A stretch of DNA of 64,000 nt, taken from assembly GCA_933207985.1 (NCBI GenBank), contig OW240912.1, positions 76,572,829 to 76,636,828 on the forward strand, given 5' to 3'. Made by a program: the position numbers and the translations under genes. How positions within the stretch are numbered: the first letter of the stretch is position 1; each line of letters opens with the position of its first letter. This document shows, piece by piece, positions 62,701 through 64,000 of the stretch. The notes under the pieces are model-generated. The model worked only from the letters and a program-made list of their open reading frames with translations. It searched no databases and was not told the origin of the DNA. Source of the stretch: Pelobates cultripes (taxonomy: Eukaryota; Chordata; Amphibia; Anura; Pelobatidae).

Positions 62701-63102
62701 AAAAAAAAAAAAGCCAGTTCTGTAGCTTATTCAGAATTAAAAAATTCTAATGTTTAGGATTCTAAAGCATTCTAAAACATCTATACAATTTGAATATTAC
62801 TACAGAACAGTTTTAATTTGGACAGCGGTATAATATATGTATATATAAACATAGTTTTCCAGTTATTTTTCAAACCCATATTGCAGACAAGATTTTCTGT
62901 TTACTACAGGCAGTAAAATTTCTTAGTCTAATTGTTTATTTTCTGCACAGGTCCTCCAGATGCTCCACTAGATGTTCAAGTTGAATTGGGTCCCACAGCT
63001 GGAGTTCTGCTTATAAGTTGGCTGCCAGTGACAATTGATGCAGCAGGAACTTCAAATGGGACGCGGGTTACTGGATATGCAGTATATGCTGACGGACAGA
63101 AG
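14449..63102 (+). CDS. tspoap1: tspoap1 (RIM-binding protein 1), partial gene, 16 exons visible
   Basis: Encodes an orthologue of TSPOAP1/RIMBP1 (BZRAP1), a presynaptic active-zone scaffold. Family knowledge: its SH3 domains bind proline-rich motifs in RIM and voltage-gated calcium channels, coupling channels to release sites, and it was first described as binding the translocator protein TSPO. Sixteen exons (14449 to 63102) with GT-AG junctions join in phase to give 913 codons. Order: coiled-coil region (1-412), acidic linker with [21 protein letters not shown], split across two exons, SH3-1 (548-611), FN3-1 (676-765), FN3-2 (771-858) and the start of FN3-3. Residues such as [18 protein letters not shown] and [12 protein letters not shown] favour RIMBP1 over RIMBP2. 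The start codon and N-terminal exon(s) are not visible, and the C-terminal FN3 remainder and two SH3 domains lie beyond the window. Confidence 0.95.
15011..15275. mobile_element. TTAA-flanked MITE (265 bp)
   Basis: Starts TTAAAGGGACACTATAGGCA and ends near CCCTTTAA at 15268-15275. The left end matches the TTAAAGGGACACTATAG family. Intronic. Confidence 0.75.
15276..16533. other. Intron sequence, nothing recognised
   Basis: AT-rich intron ending in the acceptor ACATTGCAG at 16525-16533. Confidence 0.6.
16534..16662 (+). CDS. tspoap1: tspoap1 exon (coiled-coil, FPETEEKV)
   Basis: 43 codons, phase 0. Encodes [20 protein letters not shown] then [15 protein letters not shown], nearly identical to the same segment in mammalian TSPOAP1 and one of its most conserved N-terminal stretches. 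The donor GTAATT is followed about 9 nt later by a GT/TA microsatellite. Confidence 0.95.
16671..16763. repeat. (GT)n-(TATG)n-(AT)n compound microsatellite next to splice donor
   Basis: Begins about 9 nt after the exon end at 16662: TGTGTGTGTTTGTGTG, then TATG units, then about 14 AT units. Transcribed as a UG-rich intronic tract. Confidence 0.9.
16789..18031 (+). mobile_element. hAT-like non-autonomous element, family A, long copy (1.24 kb)
   Basis: The left end TAGGGCTTGACAAATTTTG pairs with the right end ATTTGTCGAGCCCGG, the same termini as the 471-bp copy at 5982-6452. Flanking 8-mers (TTTTTCTT and TCTTACTT) agree at 6 of 8 positions, so the target duplication is decayed. It contains a MITE-like TTAAAGGGACACTATAGTCA segment from 16855. 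At about 17295-17680 it holds an array of units like CACACACTCTGACAGGCT. No transposase frame. Confidence 0.8.
17295..17680. repeat. Minisatellite of ACACTCTGACAGGCTC-like units
   Basis: Irregular units of roughly 20-30 bp joining a CA-repeat to a CTGACAGGCT core, inside the family A hAT-like element. Open frames crossing it are repeat artefacts. Confidence 0.85.
18147..18323 (+). CDS. tspoap1: tspoap1 exon (coiled-coil, [10 protein letters not shown])
   Basis: 59 codons, phase 0, acceptor TTGCAG and donor GTATGT. Encodes [20 protein letters not shown] then [16 protein letters not shown], clearly matching mammalian TSPOAP1 ([21 protein letters not shown]). It precedes a 19.3-kb intron. Confidence 0.95.
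18553..19053. mobile_element. TTAA MITE interrupted by an 80-bp palindromic element
   Basis: The left part (ACTATAGGCACCCAGACCAC) and right part (ending GTGCCCCTTTAA) belong to the TTAAAGGGACACTATAGGCA family. The 80-bp element at 18593-18672 sits inside. The left TTAA end is eroded. Confidence 0.6.
18593..18672 (+). mobile_element. 80-bp palindromic-ended element (TTAACCCCTTAAGGAC)
   Basis: Starts TTAACCCCTTAAGGACA and ends TGGTCCTTAAGGGGTTAA, so the termini are perfect inverted repeats (TTAACCCCTTAAGGAC). Its reverse complement is found at 63632-63709, differing only by a 2-nt deletion in the CA-rich middle. The size suggests a very short MITE. Confidence 0.85.
19115..19214. other. Assembly gap (100 N)
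   Basis: Exactly 100 N, the conventional size for a gap of unknown length. The right flank (CTGTAGTTGTATAGTGTCC, then TTTTAA ending at 19267) is the right end of a TTAA MITE, so the gap falls in or next to repeat sequence. Confidence 0.99.
19359..20568 (+). mobile_element. hAT-like non-autonomous element with inverted minisatellite blocks (1.21 kb)
   Basis: The left end TAGGGTTGCCACCTTTCTTG pairs with the right end AAAGCCAGGTGGAATCCCTA. Flanking 8-mers AAAGTAGT (19351-19358) and AGTGTAGT (20569-20576) agree at 6 of 8. The interior (about 19505-20225) is an array of CCCATGTCTCCCAGTGTC-like units that changes orientation twice. No transposase frame. Confidence 0.75.
19505..20225. repeat. Minisatellite with three alternating-orientation blocks
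   Basis: From 19505 to about 19732 the top strand carries CTCCCAGTGTCCCCATGT-type units. From about 19733 to 20147 the units read in the opposite sense (GACACTGGGAGACATGGGGA). From about 20148 to 20225 the first orientation returns. Unit length is irregular, near 20-25 bp. Open frames here on both strands are repeat artefacts. Confidence 0.85.
20577..21422. other. Intron with repeat remnants, no gene
   Basis: Holds a T-run at about 20596-20613, a hAT-like right end (TTAATCCGGCCCTG, ending near 20685) with no left partner found, an (AT)n tract at about 20910-20948, and TG-rich repeats (TGTGTTTGTGCTGTCTGTAT type) at about 21026-21115. The last 8 bases are the target duplication of the next element. 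Confidence 0.6.
21423..23585 (+). mobile_element. hAT-like non-autonomous element, family B copy 1 (2.16 kb)
   Basis: Termini are CAGGCCCGGACTGG and CCAGTCCGGCCCTG. The flanking 8-mer ATTGCATA is duplicated exactly (21415-21422 and 23586-23593). Left 450 bp is GC-rich with an internal palindrome (CTCTAGCCCAACAGGCTAGAG, near 21761). The middle (about 21890-23240) is a large minisatellite, and the right 340 bp is unique. Open frames in the GC-rich part occur in several frames without transposase features. It lies in the 19-kb tspoap1 intron. Confidence 0.93.
21890..23240. repeat. Minisatellite inside family B copy 1
   Basis: Roughly 1.35 kb of units built from CTGACACTCACAGCACCCT and CACACACACACTGCACCC in variable order. 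Higher-order repetition is visible (for example CAAACAAAATGCACC recurring near 22385, 22485 and 22607). Confidence 0.9.
23772..25478 (+). mobile_element. hAT-like non-autonomous element, family B copy 2 (1.71 kb)
   Basis: Same orientation and same termini as copy 1, only 186 bp to its right. The left GC-rich block and the right 340 bp are nearly identical between copies; the internal minisatellite is shorter here (about 24240-25140). Flanking 8-mers (CTCTCTGG and TGTGTGTG) do not match, so no target duplication survives, and the right side runs directly into a TG-rich minisatellite. Confidence 0.9.
24240..25140. repeat. Minisatellite inside family B copy 2
   Basis: About 0.9 kb of the same CTGACACTCACAGCACCCT / CACACACACTGCACCCC units as copy 1, shorter by roughly 0.45 kb. 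Confidence 0.9.
25479..26424. repeat. TG-rich minisatellite, about 0.95 kb
   Basis: About 30 units, each a variable TGTG run followed by TATGGACTCAGCAG and often AGTC. Unit length varies with the TG run (roughly 26-45 bp). Long open frames exist in more than one forward frame (one of 316 codons) because the unit lacks stops; the translation is a Cys/Val repeat without protein-like composition, so I do not call a gene. Confidence 0.95.
26515..26720. repeat. Short TGTGTCAGTGAGCTTGT-type minisatellite
   Basis: Several irregular units of a GTGTGTGTCAGTGAGCTTGT theme, degenerating to the right. Confidence 0.75.
26725..26778. repeat. (AT)n microsatellite
   Basis: About 26 uninterrupted AT units. 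Confidence 0.95.
26806..26863 (+). mobile_element. hAT-like right-end fragment
   Basis: TTTTTTTTCCAGGGCTGCTT and the following GGATTCCCAG match 9354-9385, and both are preceded by a TA repeat, so they are copies of one dispersed element. Confidence 0.4.
27001..27127. repeat. Near-perfect hairpin (30-bp stem core, 11-nt loop)
   Basis: Arms 27029-27058 and 27070-27099 are inverted complements with one mismatch, and weaker pairing extends outward to about 60 nt per arm (GTGTGTATAA at the left edge, TTATACACAC at the right). A third partial unit follows at about 27128-27170 (ATTATACAGAGAGCACTGAC). Probably a miniature foldback element. Confidence 0.85.
27253..27335. repeat. Second hairpin, ~34-bp arms
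   Basis: Arms 27253-27286 and 27300-27335 pair apart from an A-run length difference and one mismatch; the core is AATAATCCCTGGTGGA against TCCACCAGGTATTATT. Confidence 0.85.
27336..27469 (+). mobile_element. GC-rich right end of a hAT-like element (fragment)
   Basis: Sequence ends GAATCCTAGAGACGTCACTG, which looks like a hAT terminus (reverse-complement CAGTGACGTCTC). No matching left end or 8-bp duplication was found. Confidence 0.35.
27539..28017. mobile_element. TTAA-flanked MITE (479 bp)
   Basis: Begins TTAAAGGGACACTGTAGTCA and ends CGGTGTCCCTTTAA. TTAA at both ends with matching inverted termini. Confidence 0.88.
28246..28647. mobile_element. Degenerate TTAA MITE, reverse orientation
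   Basis: Ends GACTACAGTGTCCCATTAA. The interior (AGCCAATCAATAGCTTTCC and CACCTCCATGCAGACTGTGC) matches the interior of the copies at 16854 and 44431. The left end is eroded. Confidence 0.65.
28860..29135. mobile_element. Degenerate TTAA MITE
   Basis: The right end reads CCTGGAGTAGCCCTTTAA and the left side CTCTAAAGGCAAACCATAACC, a decayed form of the same family. Confidence 0.55.
29136..30137. other. Intron sequence, no gene
   Basis: AT-rich. A short region near 29895-30000 (ACTTAAGCTGATACAATGCA, then TCTGAGCAGCTGCTATGTTT) repeats 28645-28735, showing a small dispersed repeat. Confidence 0.5.
30138..30260. mobile_element. Left half of a TTAA MITE
   Basis: Begins TTAAAGGAACGCTATAGTGC; the right half is missing, being cut off where CAGTGATGGTAAACC begins at about 30261, itself resembling a hAT-type terminus. 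A second left end of this family is at about 30925. Confidence 0.6.
30660..30851. repeat. CpG-rich 24-bp tandem array
   Basis: Seven to eight near-identical 24-bp units, each GTGTACACACAGTCGGACC followed by GCCGA, with three CpG per unit. Because 24 is a multiple of three, the array is open in several frames on both strands and yields an octapeptide repeat; this is not evidence of a gene. Confidence 0.97.
31366..31555. repeat. Polypyrimidine tract of 16-bp units
   Basis: CTCCTTTCTTCTCGCT repeated about eight times within an almost pure pyrimidine run on the plus strand. The minus strand reads as a Lys/Glu/Arg-rich frame, an artefact of purine composition. Confidence 0.92.
31556..33020. other. 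Intron sequence, no gene
   Basis: AT-rich. A decayed TTAA MITE end is visible at about 32320-32410 (TTAAGGGACCGTTAAAGTCG). Confidence 0.5.
33021..33330 (+). pseudogene. LINE-1-like ORF2 C-terminal fragment
   Basis: From about 33140 the plus strand reads [19 protein letters not shown], a stop, then [13 protein letters not shown]. This pattern (CWR, GT, then W-x-C and a following W) fits the Cys-rich tail of L1-clade ORF2 proteins. The preceding 100 bp (GTGACGAAGTGCCCTTCGCC) is a different repeat. Broken and short. Confidence 0.5.
33331..35349. other. Intron sequence, no gene
   Basis: Contains a small tandem duplication at about 33500-33555 (CCCCTGTTACCGTGCCCTCC) and a T-run at 33870-33882. 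Otherwise AT-rich with no coding signal. Confidence 0.5.
35350..35643. mobile_element. Short TIR element with CTTATTTTCAGGGGATGTC motif
   Basis: The left end CTTTCCCCGAATATAAGAC and right end GATGTCTTATTTTCAGGGAA are inverted counterparts. The internal GGGCTTATTTTCAGGGGATG repeats the right end. This type is familiar as a dispersed repeat in several vertebrate genomes; family not assigned. Confidence 0.6.
35660..36990 (-). pseudogene. LINE-1-like ORF1 remnant
   Basis: The minus strand, across several frameshifts, encodes an N-terminal start near 36990, a coiled-coil-like middle ([12 protein letters not shown], about 36370-36420), then [17 protein letters not shown], the conserved L1 ORF1 R-x-x-N-x-x-I-x-G-I motif, then [20 protein letters not shown] (about 36165-36225), the C-terminal domain style. 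ORF1p is an RNA-binding chaperone of LINE retrotransposition. The copy is dead. The tail near 35690 resembles 10035-10065. Confidence 0.75.
36991..37579. other. Intron end before tspoap1 exon
   Basis: AT-rich; acceptor CCCATGCAG at 37571-37579. Confidence 0.6.
37580..37831 (+). CDS. tspoap1: tspoap1 exon (coiled-coil, [18 protein letters not shown])
   Basis: 84 codons, phase 0, donor GTGAGA. It encodes [20 protein letters not shown], matching the mammalian [19 protein letters not shown] segment, then a Ser/Pro-rich low-conservation linker ([14 protein letters not shown]). Confidence 0.95.
37832..42089. other. Intron sequence, no gene
   Basis: No coding exon recognised. A T-run lies at 39043-39054 and a TTAA MITE-like left end at about 41607 (TTAAAGGAAGACTCCAGC). 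CCATGTCACC-type low-complexity repeats occur at about 41930-42075. Confidence 0.5.
42090..42300 (-). repeat. Minisatellite related (inverted) to 59430-59765
   Basis: Read on the minus strand, this has GGTGGCTAAAAATATGTAC, then ACATACATCCCAGAACTC, then units like CAAACACACCCATGCATTCA. The same series occurs on the plus strand at 59430-59765, so both belong to one repeat family in opposite orientation. Confidence 0.65.
42301..43093. other. Intron sequence, no gene
   Basis: Possibly part of the same dispersed repeat to about 42655, then AT-rich intron; acceptor TTAATCAG at 43086-43093. Confidence 0.5.
43094..43177 (+). CDS. tspoap1: tspoap1 exon ([17 protein letters not shown])
   Basis: 28 codons, phase 0, donor GTAAGA. 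Encodes [20 protein letters not shown] then KQKRCEEL, matching mammalian ESELSKKRKKCESLEQE and KKQRRCEEL. Charged coiled coil. Confidence 0.95.
43178..44042. other. Intron sequence, no gene
   Basis: AT-rich; no coding signal. Confidence 0.5.
44087..44305 (-). pseudogene. Tc1-like transposase C-terminal fragment
   Basis: Minus-strand frame reads [18 protein letters not shown] followed by [11 protein letters not shown]. This corresponds to the conserved LNPIEHLWDVLD region that holds the third acidic residue of the DDE/D triad; the Glu is retained. A frameshift separates this from the part upstream that reads the TWPPNSPD-equivalent. Confidence 0.85.
44431..44907. mobile_element. TTAA MITE inserted in Tc1 relic
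   Basis: Left boundary TTAATGCAGTGGTTCTGATG and right boundary GACACTATAGTGTTCCTTTAA. Interior matches copies at 16854 and 28246. Its open frames are shadow frames. Confidence 0.75.
45248..47391. other. Intron sequence, no gene
   Basis: AT-rich. A block at 46680-47000 has higher GC and may be LINE-derived but I could not assign it. Acceptor TTTTTCAACAG at 47381-47391. Confidence 0.45.
47392..47481 (+). CDS. tspoap1: tspoap1 exon ([13 protein letters not shown])
   Basis: 30 codons, phase 0, donor GTAAAC. Encodes [19 protein letters not shown], with [14 protein letters not shown] identical to mammalian TSPOAP1. Confidence 0.96.
47482..48351. other. Intron sequence with decayed MITE interior
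   Basis: 48200-48345 (ACATTGTGACTGGCTGATAA, GTCAGCCAAGGAGGC) resembles the interior of the MITE at 54837-55373. No gene. Confidence 0.5.
48352..48850. repeat. Tandem duplication, 257-bp unit, two copies
   Basis: Each copy starts TGTAACGGCACCCCCAGGCA and contains GTAAACAGCCGAATAGGAAA. Copy 1 is 48352-48608, copy 2 is 48609-48850, the latter slightly shorter. The flanking sequence to about 49700 looks repeat-derived (possibly an LTR-type element) but was not assigned. Confidence 0.85.
48851..50137. other. Intron sequence, probably repeat-derived, no gene
   Basis: GC content is higher than the surrounding intron at about 49600-49990. No coding family recognised. Acceptor TTCTGCAG at 50130-50137. 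Confidence 0.45.
50138..50260 (+). CDS. tspoap1: tspoap1 exon ([20 protein letters not shown])
   Basis: 41 codons, phase 0, donor GTTAGT. Encodes [20 protein letters not shown] then NLEEVLK, matching mammalian VTQERDSAL and LQSKLESLEQVLK. Only 94 bp of intron separates it from the next exon. Confidence 0.96.
50355..50459 (+). CDS. tspoap1: tspoap1 exon ([17 protein letters not shown])
   Basis: 35 codons, phase 0. Encodes [20 protein letters not shown] then [12 protein letters not shown], matching mammalian HMREVAQRRQQLEVEHE and REKQEEVRRLQQ. Flanked by introns of 94 and 96 bp. Confidence 0.96.
50556..50606 (+). CDS. tspoap1: tspoap1 exon ([17 protein letters not shown])
   Basis: 17 codons, phase 0, acceptor TTCAG and donor GTGTGT. 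Matches mammalian [17 protein letters not shown]. Confidence 0.96.
50792..52470. mobile_element. 1.7-kb foldback (long inverted-repeat) element
   Basis: The outermost bases (TGAACCAAAGTGAGCTTAGT on the left, its complement ending GGTTCA on the right) are inverted, and inverse complementarity continues inward to a centre near 51836. There a hairpin is formed by CACTATGGGGGCTTG against AAGCCCCCATAGTG. The left arm is longer (about 1,045 bp against about 630 bp) because of two direct duplications inside it: a 285-bp step (51006 and 51291) and a 110-bp step (51622 and 51732). No coding capacity. It lies in the intron between the [10 protein letters not shown] exon and the microexon. Confidence 0.9.
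52627..53558 (+). mobile_element. hAT-like non-autonomous element with internal minisatellite (932 bp)
   Basis: The left end TAGGGATTTACCAATATTG pairs with the right end CGATAATCGGTTGATCCCTA. Flanking 8-mers are GATTTTAT (52619-52626) and GAATTTAT (53559-53566), a 7/8 target duplication. The interior 52810-53090 is a minisatellite of TGTGTAGTGTGTGTATATAA plus TGAATGCAG units. A 264-codon minus-strand frame crosses the whole element because of the repeat and shows no transposase motif. CGATATT/AATATCG short inverted repeats occur near the ends. Confidence 0.88.
52810..53090. repeat. Minisatellite inside hAT-like element
   Basis: Irregular units of TGTGTAGTGTGTGTATATAA then TGAATGCAG, about 30 bp, eight or so copies. 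Confidence 0.85.
53567..54575. other. Intron sequence, no gene
   Basis: AT-rich; ends with a strong pyrimidine tract and acceptor CCACTCAG at 54568-54575. Confidence 0.5.
54576..54596 (+). CDS. tspoap1: tspoap1 21-nt microexon (NTLDNLQ)
   Basis: Seven codons between the acceptor TCCACTCAG and donor GTATTG, in frame with both neighbouring exons. It corresponds to the mammalian STLDSMQ, directly after AVQLLE and before the E-E-x-C-R-S-Q-T segment. The upstream pyrimidine tract (54536-54575) is long, as expected for a microexon. The neighbouring introns are 4.0 kb and 1.3 kb. Confidence 0.85.
54837..55373. mobile_element. TTAA-flanked MITE (537 bp)
   Basis: Begins TTAAAGGGACACTATAGTCA and ends CTATAGTGTTTCTTTAA. 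The interior has an inverted pair around AGCATTGTGATTGGCTGAG and CTCAGCCAATCACAATGCT. It lies 240 bp after the microexon. Confidence 0.9.
55910..56117 (+). CDS. tspoap1: tspoap1 exon ([19 protein letters not shown])
   Basis: 69 codons plus one base (phase 0 to 1). Encodes [20 protein letters not shown] then [10 protein letters not shown] and PPPQCCSTP, matching mammalian [26 protein letters not shown] and PPPPCCCS. This ends the coiled coil and starts the low-complexity linker. Donor GTGAGT. Confidence 0.96.
56118..57536. other. Intron sequence, no gene
   Basis: AT-rich; the region at 56611-56991 is open on the minus strand for 126 codons without family features or splice context. Confidence 0.5.
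57537..57640. repeat. 26-bp tandem array, about four units
   Basis: Units of CATGTATATAGATGTATATA then CCAAAA; the third-to-fourth spacing is slightly expanded by A insertions. Confidence 0.92.
57641..58573. other. Intron sequence, no gene
   Basis: AT-rich; acceptor TATGTGATAG at 58564-58573. Confidence 0.55.
58574..58785 (+). CDS. tspoap1: tspoap1 exon (linker, SKSCPTPE)
   Basis: Completes a split Gly codon (phase 1 to 0) and adds 70 codons. Acidic and Pro-rich linker ending [15 protein letters not shown], matching mammalian HSESIHNSPKSCPTPE. Function of the linker is not known from sequence. Donor GTTAGT. Confidence 0.93.
59104..59429. mobile_element. TTAA MITE-like segment, partial
   Basis: Begins CTTAAAGACACTATGGTCAC; the right end was not located. 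The GC-rich stretch 59215-59420 follows. Confidence 0.45.
59430..59765 (+). repeat. Minisatellite related to inverted copy at 42090-42300
   Basis: GGGTGGCTTAAAATATATAC, GTACATCCCAGCAATCAAA and repeated units such as CAAACACACTCCTGCATTCA, seen in reverse at 42090-42300. Confidence 0.65.
59777..60190 (+). mobile_element. hAT-like element, left end (right end not found)
   Basis: Starts CAGTGGTTCCCAAACGTTTT, a terminus style typical of hAT elements, followed by GGCGCCCTTAA and an inverted partner AAGGTGCCCC. The right end and target duplication were not identified. Confidence 0.45.
60655..60764 (+). CDS. tspoap1: tspoap1 exon (acidic linker and start of SH3-1)
   Basis: 36 codons plus two bases (phase 0 to 2). 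Encodes [17 protein letters not shown], matching mammalian VDTASEVEELEADSVSL, then LQVFIARY, the first beta strand of SH3-1 (the ALYDY position). Donor GTGAAA. Confidence 0.96.
60765..61117. other. Intron within SH3-1 coding region
   Basis: AT-rich intron of 353 bp; acceptor TGTTTCCAG. Confidence 0.7.
61118..61227 (+). CDS. tspoap1: tspoap1 exon (SH3-1 core)
   Basis: Completes the split Ser codon and adds 36 codons plus one base. Encodes [20 protein letters not shown] then [16 protein letters not shown]. The acidic D-D-D after the n-Src region and F-Y where many SH3 domains have W-W are usual for RIM-binding proteins. Donor GTGGGA is weak by consensus, so the junction depends on the matching phase of the next exon. 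Confidence 0.96.
61535..62344 (+). CDS. tspoap1: tspoap1 810-nt exon (SH3-1 end, FN3-1 and FN3-2)
   Basis: Phase 1 in, phase 1 out; 269 full codons. Starts [18 protein letters not shown], completing SH3-1 (the PSNFV ligand-groove residues are intact). An acidic Ser-rich linker follows ([10 protein letters not shown] style). FN3-1 starts near [16 protein letters not shown], with VVGWEPP and [14 protein letters not shown]3-2 runs from [19 protein letters not shown] to [14 protein letters not shown]. The exon ends TTPPAG. The mammalian RIMBP1 match is clear through SH3 and FN3 regions. Confidence 0.97.
62345..62950. other. Intron, no feature beyond A-run
   Basis: 606 bp, AT-rich, A-run at about 62701-62713; acceptor TTCTGCACAG. 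Confidence 0.7.
62951..63102 (+). CDS. tspoap1: tspoap1 exon (start of FN3-3)
   Basis: Completes the split Gly codon and adds 50 codons, phase 0 out, donor GTAAAT. Encodes [18 protein letters not shown], then [19 protein letters not shown] and [12 protein letters not shown], nearly identical to mammalian TSPOAP1. The remaining strands of FN3-3 must lie in later exons beyond the window. Confidence 0.97.
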
Positions 63103-63631
63103 GTAAATGCATATGTAATAGCCATTAAAATATTACTTTTTCTATAGTTAATACCCAATCTAAAAAAAAAAAAAAAGTATTTCCTCACTCCAATAAACCC
63201 TATTGAAATGTTTACTGGAGTGAGTACTACAGAGGAATCAAACCGACAAGTATATACCTCCACTGCACTTGCCAGTGTTCGGCGTGGCCATCTTCCCAAA
63301 GTGAGTCTTGTGTGACTGCACACGGAGTACCTTTTTTCCATTATTTGGTGAAAGTACAGTGTAATGGAGACACCATGCGTGTCTAGACAGCCTTTCATCT
63401 TCATATCCGATTGAAAGAGGGTTTTGTTGTTTGTTTGGCAAAAGGCAGACTAATCACTAACTTAGTTAGCAGTTAGAATGTTCTATGACCTCTGTAGCAA
63501 ACCTTAGTAGAATGTTATTCTCTATGTAACTCTTAAAACTTGAAGGGGGCTGCATGTAATAAAACCTTAAACTCCGCTGATTAAACAAAAATAATGAAAA
63601 AAGGAGTCTTTCAAAAATAGTCTGCTGAAGA
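63103..63631. other. Intron sequence, small hairpin, no gene
   Basis: CACTCCAATAAAC near 63188 pairs imperfectly with GTTTACTGGAGTG near 63210. A-run at about 63162-63175. Otherwise unremarkable. Confidence 0.55.
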
Positions 63632-63709
63632 TTAACCCCTTAAGGACCAAACTTCTGGAATAAAAGGGAATCATGACATGTCACATGTCATGTGTCCTTA
63701 AGGGGTTAA
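63632..63709 (-). mobile_element. 78-bp palindromic-ended element (second copy)
   Basis: Begins TTAACCCCTTAAGGACCAAA and ends GTCCTTAAGGGGTTAA. Its reverse complement equals 18593-18672 except for a 2-nt deletion (one CA) in the middle. Confidence 0.9.
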
Positions 63710-64000
63710 AGAAGTCTTCTCAGAAGTAAAAAGATAGCAAATAGTGAAATGACTGGAAACAAAACATCTAAATTAATGTTTTAATTAATCAGCAGGTTAT
63801 GAGATCCATGTGATTTACTAAGGTGACATATGAAAGCAGTCTCTCTTCACAGAGTAAGCTTCATATTCTCCACATTTAGTCACAGACAAATTACTCTCCT
63901 GTTCTTATTTTCATGATATTCTACTGATTTGATCTAATATCATCAACACAAGGTGTTCTGTTATAGTCCAAAAAGAGAATATATTTTTCTCTAATTTTAT
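63710..64000. other. Intron sequence to window edge
   Basis: AT-rich, no coding signal; the next tspoap1 exon must lie beyond 64000. Confidence 0.6.

Noticed and set aside
14449..63102. Assignment to RIMBP2 instead of TSPOAP1
   Set aside because: Segments [30 protein letters not shown] and FPETEEKV agree with RIMBP1/TSPOAP1 and differ from the RIMBP2 forms I know.

Overview
The window is vertebrate nuclear DNA, most probably from an anuran amphibian. The exons encode a vertebrate-specific synaptic protein. The introns are large and filled with TTAA-flanked MITEs, hAT-like elements with 8-bp target duplications, a DIRS-type retroelement, L1-type LINE pieces and a Tc1 relic, a mix I associate with frog genomes. 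The species assignment is inference; no locus here names the species.

The only host gene I can support is a plus-strand, partial tspoap1 (RIM-binding protein 1, also called BZRAP1/RIMBP1). Sixteen exons run from 14449 to 63102. All are bounded by GT-AG introns and all join in a consistent reading phase, giving 913 codons. The visible protein begins inside the N-terminal coiled-coil region. It continues through the central coiled coils (residues about 1-412), a low-complexity acidic linker, the first SH3 domain (about 548-611), fibronectin III domains 1 and 2 (about 676-858) and the start of FN3-3. The start codon and first exon(s) are not visible, and the rest of FN3-3 plus the two C-terminal SH3 domains lie past the right edge. 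The protein is a presynaptic active-zone scaffold.

Layout: 1-14448 is upstream intron or flank, with a broken DIRS-like element (RT, RNase H and tyrosine recombinase on the minus strand, 2550-5300), two hAT-like elements and a MITE. 14449-18323 holds the first three visible exons. 18324-37579 is a 19.3-kb intron that carries a 100-N assembly gap, three large hAT-like elements whose interiors are minisatellites, a 0.95-kb TG-rich minisatellite, a CpG-rich 24-bp array, hairpins and LINE-1 relics. 37580-50606 has six more exons; introns there range from 94 bp to over 5 kb and include a Tc1 relic. 50607-55909 contains a 1.7-kb foldback element, another minisatellite-bearing hAT-like element and a 21-nt microexon. 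55910-63102 contains the linker, SH3 and FN3 exons.

The most interesting pattern is recurrent. Unrelated hAT-like non-autonomous elements, recognised by terminal inverted repeats and (in three cases) exact or 7/8 8-bp target duplications, repeatedly carry expanded tandem arrays inside them. One such array is split into blocks of opposite orientation. I found no new protein-coding system; most long open frames outside the exons are produced by stop-free tandem repeats.
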